In this document: positions 37,888 through 46,945 of the stretch, piece after piece
Numbering within the stretch: the stretch's first letter is position 1
How the letters are laid out: every line of letters begins with the position of its first letter
Program-made: the position numbers and the translations under genes
The notes under the pieces: model-generated
The model's database searches: none
Told to the model about the DNA's origin: nothing
What the model saw: only the letters and a program-made list of their open reading frames with translations
From: Pseudogemmatithrix spongiicola
GTDB taxonomy: Bacteria > Gemmatimonadota > Gemmatimonadetes > Gemmatimonadales > Gemmatimonadaceae
Assembly: GCF_030623445.1 (NCBI RefSeq)
Contig: NZ_CP130613.1
Location: forward strand, 930,001 to 994,000
Direction of reading: 5' to 3'
DNA: 64,000 bases

Positions 37888-39144
37888 TCAGCCGGCGCCG
37901 CGGTCGGCGAGCAGCGCCTCAGCGGCGCGCCGGCCGCTGCGCAGGGCGCCGTTGATGGACGGCGTCTCGAGGTAATCGCCGCAGCCGTAGAGCGTCGGCC
38001 CAAGCCGCACGGCGCCCGCCACATGGTCCGGCGCCGGCACACTGCGCGGTAGCGCAAAGGGTACACGCACCACACGGAGGAGGCGCCACGCGTTCACGCG
38101 CGGCGCACCGAACCAGCCGGACAGCTGCGCCCTCGCGTCGCGATCGAGCACGCCGTCGTCGGCGTGGCCGCTGCCGACGACGGTTGCGGAGACCAGGGCC
38201 TGTCCGGGCGGGGCATAGCTCGCACTCACGTCGCTGGGCACACACACGTGATTCACAGGCTCGCGGCGGCCCATGCCGTTGAGCACCAGCAGCGGGGCTC
38301 GCGTCGGCGACTCGGGTGCGGCGTAGTACAGCGTCACGCAGGACGCCCACTGTGGCGTGCGAGAGCCGGGCAGCAGCACCGGCGCGTTCCGCGCGTCCGT
38401 CGCGAGGATCACGGCCTCGGCGTCGTGCGTCTCGCCGCTCGTGAGTTCGACGCGCGTGCCCTTGAGCGAGCGCACCCGCGCCTGCGTGCGCAGGGCCTCG
38501 GGCGGGAGGCCGGCGGCGAGTTGCCGCGGAATCGCGCGCATGCCGCCGGTCGGCAGCGTGGCGTGGCCGGTGGCGAACATGCCGAAGAGGAAGTCGAACC
38601 AGTGCACCGGCGCCCCGAGCTGACTGTCGAGGAACACGCCGCCGAAGAAGGGTCGGAAGAAGCGTTCGATGGCGCGGTCCGAGAAACCGCGGTGGTGCAG
38701 TCCACGCGCCGCCGTCTCGTCGCCCCGCAGCGCCGGCTCGCCTTCGAGCGCAAGGATCGCGTCCGAGCGCAGGCGGAGCATTCGCAACGCGTCGAATGGC
38801 GTGAAGGCACCGGAGACCAGCGACCGGAGGCCGGCGACGGGATCGCGCCACGGATCGGCGACGCGCCCGAATCCCCCCTCCCGGCGAATCATCGCGCCGG
38901 GTGCGAAGCGGCCGAGCTGCAACGCCGCGAGATCCAACTGACGGCGCGCCTCGGGATACGAATCGAGCAGCACCTGGAAGCCGCGGTCGAGGAGGAACCC
39001 GTCGACTTCATCCGTCGCGACGCGGCCGCCGACCTCGTCGGCGGCCTCGAGCACGAGCGGCGTCACCCCCGCGGCGAGGAGGGTGCGTGCCGCCGCGAGT
39101 CCCGCGAGGCCGCCGCCGATCACGATCACGTCATGCTGTGCCAT
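37888..39144 (-). CDS. FAD-dependent oxidoreductase (amine oxidase / desaturase-like)
   Basis: A 418-residue flavoprotein with the dinucleotide motif VIVIGGGLAGLAAARTL and the E-x-GGR motif (EAADEVGGRVATDEVDGFLLD) of the amine-oxidase/phytoene-desaturase superfamily. The C terminus has the FAD-binding YGCGDYLETPSINGALRSGRRAAE. The middle FFRPFFGGVFLD matches a bacterial and plastid subgroup often annotated only as NAD(P)/FAD-dependent oxidoreductase. The substrate is unknown; a carotenoid or prenyl substrate is possible from the superfamily but not shown. Confidence 0.83.
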   Translation of the reverse strand: MAQHDVIVIGGGLAGLAAARTLLAAGVTPLVLEAADEVGGRVATDEVDGFLLDRGFQVLLDSYPEARRQLDLAALQLGRFAPGAMIRREGGFGRVADPWRDPVAGLRSLVSGAFTPFDALRMLRLRSDAILALEGEPALRGDETAARGLHHRGFSDRAIERFFRPFFGGVFLDSQLGAPVHWFDFLFGMFATGHATLPTGGMRAIPRQLAAGLPPEALRTQARVRSLKGTRVELTSGETHDAEAVILATDARNAPVLLPGSRTPQWASCVTLYYAAPESPTRAPLLVLNGMGRREPVNHVCVPSDVSASYAPPGQALVSATVVGSGHADDGVLDRDARAQLSGWFGAPRVNAWRLLRVVRVPFALPRSVPAPDHVAGAVRLGPTLYGCGDYLETPSINGALRSGRRAAEALLADRGAG

Positions 39145-39171
39145 GTCCGTACAATGCCCTAGACAGGGTGC

Positions 39172-39177
39172 TAGTTT
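39172..39177 (+). promoter_or_regulatory. -10-like hexamer TAGTTT, 7 nt before methyltransferase start
   Basis: TAGTTT lies 7 nt before ATG 39185, with no ribosome site. This fits the leaderless pattern and fixes the start against the longer open frame from 39083. Confidence 0.4.
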
Positions 39178-39184
39178 CCTGCCG

Positions 39185-39784
39185 ATGCCGAAGACCTACG
39201 ACCGCGAATACTACGAACAGTGGTACCACGATCCCAGCCGTCGGGTCATCACGCCGGCGGCGGTGGCGCGGAAGGTGCGGCTCGTGCTTGGCATCGCCGA
39301 AGCGCTGCTTGAGCGACCGGTGCGCAGCGTGCTCGATGTCGGTTGCGGCGAAGGCGCGTGGCGCGAGCATCTGCGCCGCGAACGGCCGAGCATCCGCTAC
39401 ACGGGCGTCGAGTCCAGCGAATACGTCATCGAGCGTTTCGGCCGCACGCGTGACATCCGGCGCGGCAGCTTCGGCACGCTCGCGTCGCTGCCGCTCGACG
39501 GCCCCTACGACATGATTGTGGTCTGCGATGTCTTGCAGTACGTCCCCGATGCGGAGCTTGGACCCGGCCTCGCGGCGGTCGCCGCGTTGCTCGGCGGCGT
39601 GGCGTATCTCGAAGCGTATGCCAAGGAAGACGCCATCGAGGGCGACCGGGCCGCCTGGCACGAGCGGAGCGCGGGGGAGTACCTCGCGCGCTTCGGTGCG
39701 GCGGGCTTGGTCGGGGTCGGCATGCACTGCTATGTGGGTGAGGCGCTGCGCGAGAACACCGCGGCGCTTGAGCGGCGCGGTTGA
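39185..39784 (+). CDS. SAM-dependent class I methyltransferase
   Basis: A 199-residue Rossmann methyltransferase. Motif I is VLDVGCGEGAW near residue 50, followed by an acidic YTGVESS. Motif post-I is DMIVVCDVLQYVPD. The N-terminal YDREYYEQWYHDPSRR is a common start for the Methyltransf_23-like group. The substrate is unknown. It diverges from the FAD oxidoreductase and is followed by a TrpF-like gene after 30 nt. Confidence 0.8.
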   Translation: MPKTYDREYYEQWYHDPSRRVITPAAVARKVRLVLGIAEALLERPVRSVLDVGCGEGAWREHLRRERPSIRYTGVESSEYVIERFGRTRDIRRGSFGTLASLPLDGPYDMIVVCDVLQYVPDAELGPGLAAVAALLGGVAYLEAYAKEDAIEGDRAAWHERSAGEYLARFGAAGLVGVGMHCYVGEALRENTAALERRG

Positions 39785-39814
39785 GGACGGGGCGCCGCGC
39801 GACCGGAGCCAACG

Positions 39815-40462
39815 ATGACACATCTCAAAGTCTGCTGCATCGCGTCGATTGCGGAAGCCGAGCTCGCGGTCGCCCACGGCGCGCACGCGCTGGGCCTCGT
39901 GTCGGCCATGCCCAGTGGCCCTGGCGTCGTGGATGACGCGACGATCCGCGAGGTCGCGGCGTGGGCGCATGGCAAGGCACGCACGTTCTTGCTCACGTCG
40001 CGCCGCGATCCGCCGGCGATCGCCGAGCAGCTAGCGGCGCTGCGCCCCGAGACCGTGCAGTTGGTCGATGCGCTCGCGGACGGCGCGCACCGCGAGCTGC
40101 GGCGCCTCGCGCCCGACGTGCGCATCGTGCAGGTGATCCACGTGCGCAGCGCGGCCGACGTCGACGACGCATTGCGCCTCGCGCCCGAGGTGGACGAGCT
40201 CCTGCTCGACTCCGGCAATCCGTCGCTCGCGGTGAAGGAACTCGGCGGCACCGGCCGCACGCACGACTGGGCGCTCAGTGCGCGAATCGTCCGCGAGAGC
40301 CCGGTGCCCGTGTGGCTCGCGGGAGGACTCCGCGCCGAGAACGTCGCGCAGGCGATTGCGACCGTACAGCCGCATGGCCTCGACGTCTGCTCCGGGGTGC
40401 GCCGCGATGGCAAGCTCGACCGAGTCCGGTTGCAGGCCCTCGCGGGGGCCATGCGGGCCTAG
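39815..40462 (+). CDS. Phosphoribosylanthranilate isomerase-like protein
   Basis: A 215-residue TIM barrel of the TrpF type, which isomerises N-(5-phosphoribosyl)anthranilate in tryptophan synthesis. The start motif LKVCCIAS carries the catalytic Cys (family K-x-C-G). LLLDSG carries the catalytic Asp. GGTGRTHDW and WLAGGLRAENV are phosphate-binding loops. Glycine of the family KxCG motif is replaced by Cys. No other trp gene is nearby, so it may be a diverged paralogue with another sugar-phosphate substrate. GGAG lies 7-8 nt before the ATG. Confidence 0.75.
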   Translation: MTHLKVCCIASIAEAELAVAHGAHALGLVSAMPSGPGVVDDATIREVAAWAHGKARTFLLTSRRDPPAIAEQLAALRPETVQLVDALADGAHRELRRLAPDVRIVQVIHVRSAADVDDALRLAPEVDELLLDSGNPSLAVKELGGTGRTHDWALSARIVRESPVPVWLAGGLRAENVAQAIATVQPHGLDVCSGVRRDGKLDRVRLQALAGAMRA

Positions 40463-40490
40463 CGCCCGCGGCGGAATTGCCTTAACCTTT

Positions 40491-40508
40491 CATCCGGATA
40501 TACGGATG
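40491..40508. promoter_or_regulatory. 18-bp palindrome over the arsR-type start codon
   Basis: CATCCG-GATATA-CGGATG is a near-perfect dyad with 8 of 9 half-site positions paired, and its last three bases are the ATG of the regulator. TAACCT at 40483-40488 is a likely -10, placing the dyad over the transcription start. This is a strong candidate autoregulatory operator of the ArsR-family protein. Confidence 0.6.
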
Positions 40509-41444
40509 AAGCGACCCGCCCTCTTTGACCGCCTCTCGGCACTGGCCGACCCGATTCGCTCGCGGCTCCTGCTGCTCCTCGAGCGGCACGAGCTGACGGT
40601 GTCGGAGCTCTGCAGCGTGCTGCAGCTGCCGCAGTCGACGGTCAGCCGGCACCTGAAGGTGCTGTCCGGGGCAGGGTGGTTGGTCGCGCGTGAAGACGGG
40701 ACGAGCAATCGGTATCGGCTCGACCCGAAGGCGCTGGATGCCGGTACGCGCAAGTTGTGGACGGCGGTGCGCGATGAAGCCGATGGGATTCCGGCTGCGG
40801 CGCGCGACGCCCAGCGCGTGAAGGGCGTGCTCGCCGATCGGCACACGCGCTCGCAGCAGTTCTTCGCGAGCTCCGCGGCGCAGTGGGACAAGGTGCGCGC
40901 GGAGCTGTTTGGCACGCGCACGGAATTGTTCGCGTTGGTCGGGCTGCTTGAGCCCACGCAGGTCGTCGGCGATCTCGGCTGCGGCACGGGCCAGCTCGCC
41001 GAGGTGATGGCGCCGTTCGTGCGGCAGGTGATCGCGGTGGACGAGTCCAGCGCGATGCTCAAGGCGGCGAAGGCGCGGCTGGCGGCGCTCGACAACGTCG
41101 AGTTGCGCGCCGGCAGCATCGAGGAGCTCCCGATCGACGCCGCGACGCTGGATGTCGCCGTGCTCAGTCTGGTATTGCACTACGTGGCGGATCCGGTGGC
41201 GGTGCTCACCGGCCTCCGTCGCGCGCTGAAGCCGAAAGGCGGCAAGTTGTTGTTGGTGGACATGCTGCCGCACGACCGCGCCGAGTATCGGCAGACGATG
41301 GGCCATGTCTGGCTGGGCTTCGATGCGGAGCAAGTGAAGGAGTGGGGTAGCGCGGCGGGATTCTCCGCGGTCCGCATCAACGCATTGCCCCCGAGTCCGG
41401 CCGCAAAGGGCCCGAGCCTGTTCGTCGCCGTGCTCACCGCGTAG
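40506..41444 (+). CDS. ArsR-family regulator fused to a methyltransferase domain
   Basis: A 312-residue fusion. Residues 1-90 are a winged-helix ArsR domain (LSALADPIRSRLLLLLERHELTVSEL, recognition helix LPQSTVSRHLKVL) with no paired Cys for metal sensing. Residues 140-312 are a class I SAM methyltransferase (GDLGCGTGQLAEVM, then AVLSLVLHYVADP). Such fusions often sit beside methionine-cycle genes, and here ahcY follows after 123 nt. I infer a repressor that senses SAM or SAH. Whether the methyltransferase half is catalytic or only a ligand pocket is unknown. Confidence 0.85.
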   Translation: MKRPALFDRLSALADPIRSRLLLLLERHELTVSELCSVLQLPQSTVSRHLKVLSGAGWLVAREDGTSNRYRLDPKALDAGTRKLWTAVRDEADGIPAAARDAQRVKGVLADRHTRSQQFFASSAAQWDKVRAELFGTRTELFALVGLLEPTQVVGDLGCGTGQLAEVMAPFVRQVIAVDESSAMLKAAKARLAALDNVELRAGSIEELPIDAATLDVAVLSLVLHYVADPVAVLTGLRRALKPKGGKLLLVDMLPHDRAEYRQTMGHVWLGFDAEQVKEWGSAAGFSAVRINALPPSPAAKGPSLFVAVLTA

Positions 41445-41567
41445 TCGCAAGCAAGTGCAGTGAAGTCAGTTGTGCCGTCACCGTCTCACCGTGCAGTTGC
41501 AGTTCCTTACCGCTCATAGCTCACAGCTTTCAGCTTCACCGTCTCCCATCTTCCGCTCGAGGTAGGC
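41445..41567 (+). other. Pyrimidine-rich leader of ahcY
   Basis: This 123-bp stretch has lower GC than its surroundings and CT-rich repeats, including CACCGTCTC twice and related GCTCATAGCTCACAGCTTTC text. A loose inverted pair GCAAGTGCA / TGCAGTTGC is present. I looked for the SAH riboswitch that often precedes ahcY and did not find its conserved core. Confidence 0.4.
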
Positions 41568-43085
<1,518 letters not shown>

Positions 43086-43110
43086 GAACGAGAAGCGAAG
43101 AGCGAAAGAG

Positions 43111-43196
43111 AAGAGCAAGGAGTGAAATACGAGGGGTGAAGGTTGGAGGGAAGGAAGCTTTCGCTTCACGCCCTCCGGCCTTCACCCCTTGCTCTT
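43111..43196. terminator. Long composite hairpin between convergent ahcY and propeller gene
   Basis: An 18-bp stem (43133-43150 with 43171-43188, two G-U wobbles) closes over an inner hairpin GAAGC-TTTC-GCTTC. The outer arms AAGAGCAA and TTGCTCTT extend pairing after a 14-nt bulge. A pyrimidine-rich tail follows. It lies between two convergent genes and probably ends both transcripts. Confidence 0.65.
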
Positions 43197-43229
43197 CTTG
43201 TCTTGATGCTCAGCCTGGCTTTTCGCGGC

Positions 43230-44504
43230 TCAGGGCAAGACGTCCACGCCGCCGGCCTGCTGCCCGACCTCGACGCTCGCCACGCGCCGCAGCGCCCGCA
43301 GGTCGATGATATCCACCGTGCTCTTCTCCGAGCCCACGCCTTCGTTGGAGATGAACGCGTAGCGGTCATCGGCGCTGATGGCCGCGCCGTGCACCACGCG
43401 CCGCGTGGTCGGGATGCGCGCGAGCTCAACTCCGCTCACGGCGTCGAACACGCTCACCGACTGTCCGCGCTTGTTCGTCGCGACGAGGCGCCGGCCGTCG
43501 TGGGTGACGGCGAGGTTATAGACACCGTCGCCGGCGCGGAGGCGGCGCACCAACGACCACGAGGCGACATCGATCTCCACGATCTCGCTGCTCTTGTTGC
43601 AGGCCACCCACACGCGCCGTCCGTCGGGGGAGGGCTGCGCCCAGGTCGGGGAGCAGCTCACGTCGCCGGGTGCGGGCGGCTCCATGCCGTGGCCGCCCAT
43701 GTCGTGGCCGGCGTGCGCATCGGCACCGCGCCGCGGCGGGGCGCCCGGCATGCCCCTCTCCTTGCCGGCCGTCAGCAAGAAGTGCCGCGCCACTTCAAAG
43801 CGTGCCGCGTCGATCTCGACGAGCATCTCGTCCATCATGCACGCCGAGTAGTGCCGCGTGCCGCTGGCGTTCAGCCGCGAGCCATGCGGCATCGTGCACG
43901 TCGGGATGCGGGCGATCTCGAGCATCTCGCGCGCCTCGACCACCGACACCGACGACGTGACCATGTCGCCGTGCAGGTTGAAGTTCACCACCCAGACGAA
44001 GAAGCCGTCGGGGCTCACCTGCGCCGTGGCGGGGAAGGGGCCGAGCACCACGCGCCCGACTGGCTCGTCCGTCGCCGTGCGGAACTTCCAGAGGGAGCCG
44101 CCCGGCAGCCCATGCGCGGTCGACACGTAGTAGTGCTGGCCGTCCGGCGCGAGGGCCACGCCGTGCGGGCCGTCGGGGTCGATCAACGACATGCCGACCG
44201 GCGCCACCTTCTCGACACGCGCACCACCGGGGCCGAAGGTGATGCGCGCAATCTCATCCACCGATTCCGAGACGACGATCGCGCGATACTCGCGCGTCGG
44301 TGGCTCGGCCGGCAGCGACTCCGTCAGGATGCGCGGACGCAGCTCGGCGGTATCCGGCGGCAGCGACTCCGTGAGGATGCGCGGCCGGAGCTCGGCTTCC
44401 TCCGGCCGCGGGCCGCAGGCTGCCACCGCGATCACGACGAGCGCGAGCGCGGCGGCGACGGGGTGTAGACGAGGGCGCGGCGGCGCCGCGCGGCTCGACG
44501 TCAC
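43230..44504 (-). CDS. YVTN-type beta-propeller lipoprotein with His-rich insert
   Basis: A 424-residue exported protein. GTG 44504 overlaps the stop of the upstream gene and starts a signal peptide with lipobox AVAAC, so it is probably a lipoprotein. After a linker containing a duplicated 16-residue unit (AELRPRILTESLP twice), repeats such as ARITFGPGGARVE, HGVALAPDGQHYYVST and GVYNLAVTHDGRRLVATNK form a seven-bladed YVTN propeller. A His/Met-rich loop (HAGHDMGGHGM) interrupts one blade and could bind copper or another metal. It is coupled to the LVIVD protein gene. Function is unknown. Confidence 0.75.
   Translation of the reverse strand: MTSSRAAPPRPRLHPVAAALALVVIAVAACGPRPEEAELRPRILTESLPPDTAELRPRILTESLPAEPPTREYRAIVVSESVDEIARITFGPGGARVEKVAPVGMSLIDPDGPHGVALAPDGQHYYVSTAHGLPGGSLWKFRTATDEPVGRVVLGPFPATAQVSPDGFFVWVVNFNLHGDMVTSSVSVVEAREMLEIARIPTCTMPHGSRLNASGTRHYSACMMDEMLVEIDAARFEVARHFLLTAGKERGMPGAPPRRGADAHAGHDMGGHGMEPPAPGDVSCSPTWAQPSPDGRRVWVACNKSSEIVEIDVASWSLVRRLRAGDGVYNLAVTHDGRRLVATNKRGQSVSVFDAVSGVELARIPTTRRVVHGAAISADDRYAFISNEGVGSEKSTVDIIDLRALRRVASVEVGQQAGGVDVLP
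44311..44396 (-). repeat. 48-bp-period tandem duplication in the lipoprotein linker
   Basis: Positions 44311-44348 and 44359-44396 match at 35 of 38 bases with a period of 48. All three differences are synonymous, so both copies encode the same peptide AELRPRILTESLP. Confidence 0.85.
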
Positions 44505-46543
44505 GGCACCACGCCCGTCTTCGGTTCGATCCGCACGATCCACAAGCCGTTGTTCATGTCGTTCACGTAGGCGAGGCCGTCGCGCACGACCACGCCCCAC
44601 GTCATCGCCGTATTGCGGGCGCGCCCGTCCATGTCCGCGGTGTTGAGATGCCCGATCTCGCGGCCCTGGGCGCGAAGGTCACCCTTCAGTTCGCCCGACA
44701 CATCGAACACGCGAAAGCCCGCGTTGTATGCGCCCATGTAGAGCGAGTCGCCGGCCACCCAGACGTTGTGCACGCCGCCGAACTCCGGCTCGTACCAGGC
44801 CACGGAACGCGGCTTCTCGAGATCGCTCACGTCGATCACCTGCAGGCGGCCATAGGCACGCCCCGCCGCGGCATCCTTCGCCCCGCGCACGCCGCTCGAC
44901 GGGAACACCTCGTCGGCGATGAATACATAGTTGCGATGCCGCCACGCCGTGTGCGTGCCGCGGATGAATCCCGGGCCGCCGCTGGCCTCCACGTCGCGAT
45001 ACAACGCGTTCAAGTCGTACTTGTACTGCGACACCATCACGGGGTTGCTTGGGGATCCGCCCTTGATGCCGTTGCCGACGTCGAGGATCACGAGGCCGTC
45101 ATTCCACCACGACCCGTAGAGCAGGCCGTCCTGCACGTCGATGTCGTGCAGCGTACGGCCGGCGTCGGGCCGATTCTCCGTCTTCCACTGCGCGACTTCG
45201 CGCGGGTTGGCCGGATCGTCGATGTTCAGGATGTGCAGCGCGCCGGTGCCGTCGTTCGTGAGGAACACGTGCTGGCCGTGGCGCGGATCTTTATAGATGA
45301 AGCTCGAATGCACGCCGGCGGTCACGCCCTGCGTGAACTCGCTGATGACCTTCGGATGCCGCGGGTCTTCCAGCGACGCAAACACCACGCCGTTGCGGCG
45401 GTCGGCCGCGCCCTCGCGCGTGAACACGAGGTACTTGCCGTCCGGCGTCGTCATCACGTCATTCACGCGGCGCGTGTTGGCGACGATCGAGTCCGTGACT
45501 ACCGGCGCCGCGGGGTTCGAGATGTCGATGGCGTAGAGCACGTCGCCGCCACCACCGGAGCCGAGGTACGCCACCTGGCCGTTCGGGTGCAGCCAGACTT
45601 CTTCCGTGTTGAAACGCGTGCGCGGCAACCGGCCCACCACCGTCAGCGGCCGGCGCACACCGCGCGCCGTGAGCGTGACCACGGCATCCGCCGTGCGGTT
45701 GCCCAGCGACGCCGTCACCGTGTAGCTGCCGGGCTCGTAGCCGACGAAGCTGCCGTCCGCGTCGAGCATGCCCTGGCCGGGCGAGAAGCTCCACACCGGC
45801 GTGACGCCGGCGATCTCGCGGCCCTGTGCGTCACGCGCGACCGCGCGGAAGCGTAGCACGTCGCCGGTGCGCCCATCCGTGACGCCCGGTTCCACGCTCA
45901 GCGACGCGACCTGGGCGGCCAGCACTTGGATCTCGTGCGCGCGCTCGACGTCACCGACCTTCGCCGTGATGCGCGCGCGCCCTGCCGCGACGGCCGTCAC
46001 GAGGCCGACTTCGTTCACCGTCAGCACGCGCGGGTTCGACGAGGACCACTGCACGCGATCCTCGCGTCGGTCGCCGATGGCGGAGAGCACCTCGGCGTTG
46101 AGACGAATGCGCTGGCCCGGCACGAGGCGCTCGGGCATCGGCGACAGCGCGATGCGCGCGGCGGGACCTGGCACCATGCGCACCTCGAAGCGCTCGACGA
46201 CGGGTTGCTCGCCTTGGCGGATCGCCACGACGGCGGCCGGCATCACGCCCGTCGCCCCTGCTGTGACCAAGCCAGCCGGCGACAGTGATCCTTCGAAGTA
46301 CGCGCCCGTCTGCGAGAAGCGGAACGTCACGCCGTCCACGACGTTACCCGCCTCGTCCCGCGCCTCGGCGCTCAGTTGCAGCGTCTCACCGGCGTTCACG
46401 ACCCGGCGCACGGGCGTCACGATCACGCGTGCGACGCGCGGCTTGGCAGCGGGTGCCGCAGCTGGCGTGGGTGCCGGCGATTGTTGCGCGGCGAGCGAGA
46501 CGGGGAGGAGCAGCGTGGCGAGCAACAGTGCGCGCATCGGCAT
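44501..46543 (-). CDS. Exported Ig-like (Big2) plus LVIVD-propeller protein
   Basis: A 680-residue protein with a signal peptide (ending SLAAQ). Residues about 35-300 hold three bacterial Ig-like domains (VVNAGETLQLSAEARDEAG, then VPGQRIRLNAEVLSAIGD and RTGDVLRFRAVARDAQG). The rest is an LVIVD-repeat propeller (VLYAIDISNPAAPVV, LHILNIDDPANPREVA, LQVIDVSDLEKPRSV). Such proteins are surface or periplasmic and may mediate binding. It is the first gene of a two-gene operon with the YVTN lipoprotein. The upstream TATATT at about 46596-46601 on the minus strand is a possible -10. Confidence 0.8.
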   Translation of the reverse strand: MPMRALLLATLLLPVSLAAQQSPAPTPAAAPAAKPRVARVIVTPVRRVVNAGETLQLSAEARDEAGNVVDGVTFRFSQTGAYFEGSLSPAGLVTAGATGVMPAAVVAIRQGEQPVVERFEVRMVPGPAARIALSPMPERLVPGQRIRLNAEVLSAIGDRREDRVQWSSSNPRVLTVNEVGLVTAVAAGRARITAKVGDVERAHEIQVLAAQVASLSVEPGVTDGRTGDVLRFRAVARDAQGREIAGVTPVWSFSPGQGMLDADGSFVGYEPGSYTVTASLGNRTADAVVTLTARGVRRPLTVVGRLPRTRFNTEEVWLHPNGQVAYLGSGGGGDVLYAIDISNPAAPVVTDSIVANTRRVNDVMTTPDGKYLVFTREGAADRRNGVVFASLEDPRHPKVISEFTQGVTAGVHSSFIYKDPRHGQHVFLTNDGTGALHILNIDDPANPREVAQWKTENRPDAGRTLHDIDVQDGLLYGSWWNDGLVILDVGNGIKGGSPSNPVMVSQYKYDLNALYRDVEASGGPGFIRGTHTAWRHRNYVFIADEVFPSSGVRGAKDAAAGRAYGRLQVIDVSDLEKPRSVAWYEPEFGGVHNVWVAGDSLYMGAYNAGFRVFDVSGELKGDLRAQGREIGHLNTADMDGRARNTAMTWGVVVRDGLAYVNDMNNGLWIVRIEPKTGVVP

Positions 46544-46724
46544 TCCAGGTTGTGGGAACGGGCCGTCGGAGCAGGGAACGGGATATGGCTGTGGGAATAT
46601 ACCGAGCGTCGGCGTAGAGGTTTCCCTCGCAGGCGATGCGGTAGCTGCCGGACGCCGGAACTGCTTGCAACACAGCAGGATACGTCAGGTGCAGTACAGG
46701 AAATCTCCCCGCATGGAGCACACC

Positions 46725-46928
46725 ATGTTCAAGGTCAACGAAGGCACTCTCGACCGCATCTTCCGCGCCGTCGTCGGCGTCGGGCTCATCTCCTTGGTGT
46801 TCGTGGGTCCGCAAACGCCCTGGGGCTGGCTCGGTCTCGTGCCGCTGAGCACGTCATTGATGGGCTGGTGCCCGCTGTACTCGCTGCTCGGCATCAATAC
46901 CTGCGGCGTGAAGACGGCAAAGCAGTAA
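46725..46928 (+). CDS. DUF2892 small membrane protein
   Basis: A 67-residue protein with two membrane helices and the DUF2892 pattern: NEGTLDRIFRAVVGVGLI, then WGWLGLVPLSTSLMGWCPLYSLLGINTC with its conserved Cys pair. DUF2892 also forms the membrane part of YgaP rhodanese proteins. ATG 46725 is chosen over 46713 because GGAG lies 6 nt upstream. Role is unknown, possibly in sulfur or thiol handling. Confidence 0.82.
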   Translation: MFKVNEGTLDRIFRAVVGVGLISLVFVGPQTPWGWLGLVPLSTSLMGWCPLYSLLGINTCGVKTAKQ

Positions 46929-46933
46929 GCGGC

Positions 46934-46939
46934 TAAGTT
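46934..46939 (+). promoter_or_regulatory. -10-like hexamer TAAGTT, 6 nt before dipeptidase start
   Basis: TAAGTT begins 5 nt after the DUF2892 stop and lies 6 nt before ATG 46946. It suggests that the dipeptidase has its own leaderless promoter and that ATG 46946, not GTG 46940, is the start. Confidence 0.45.
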
Positions 46940-46945
46940 GTGGGC

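Noticed and set aside
37888-39144. FAD oxidoreductase as a carotenoid gene controlled by the CarH-type protein
   Set aside because: It is 9 kb away, has no matching operator in its promoter and its subgroup has no assigned substrate.
41445-41567. SAH riboswitch upstream of ahcY
   Set aside because: The conserved core of that riboswitch is not visible. The leader is CT-rich repeats.
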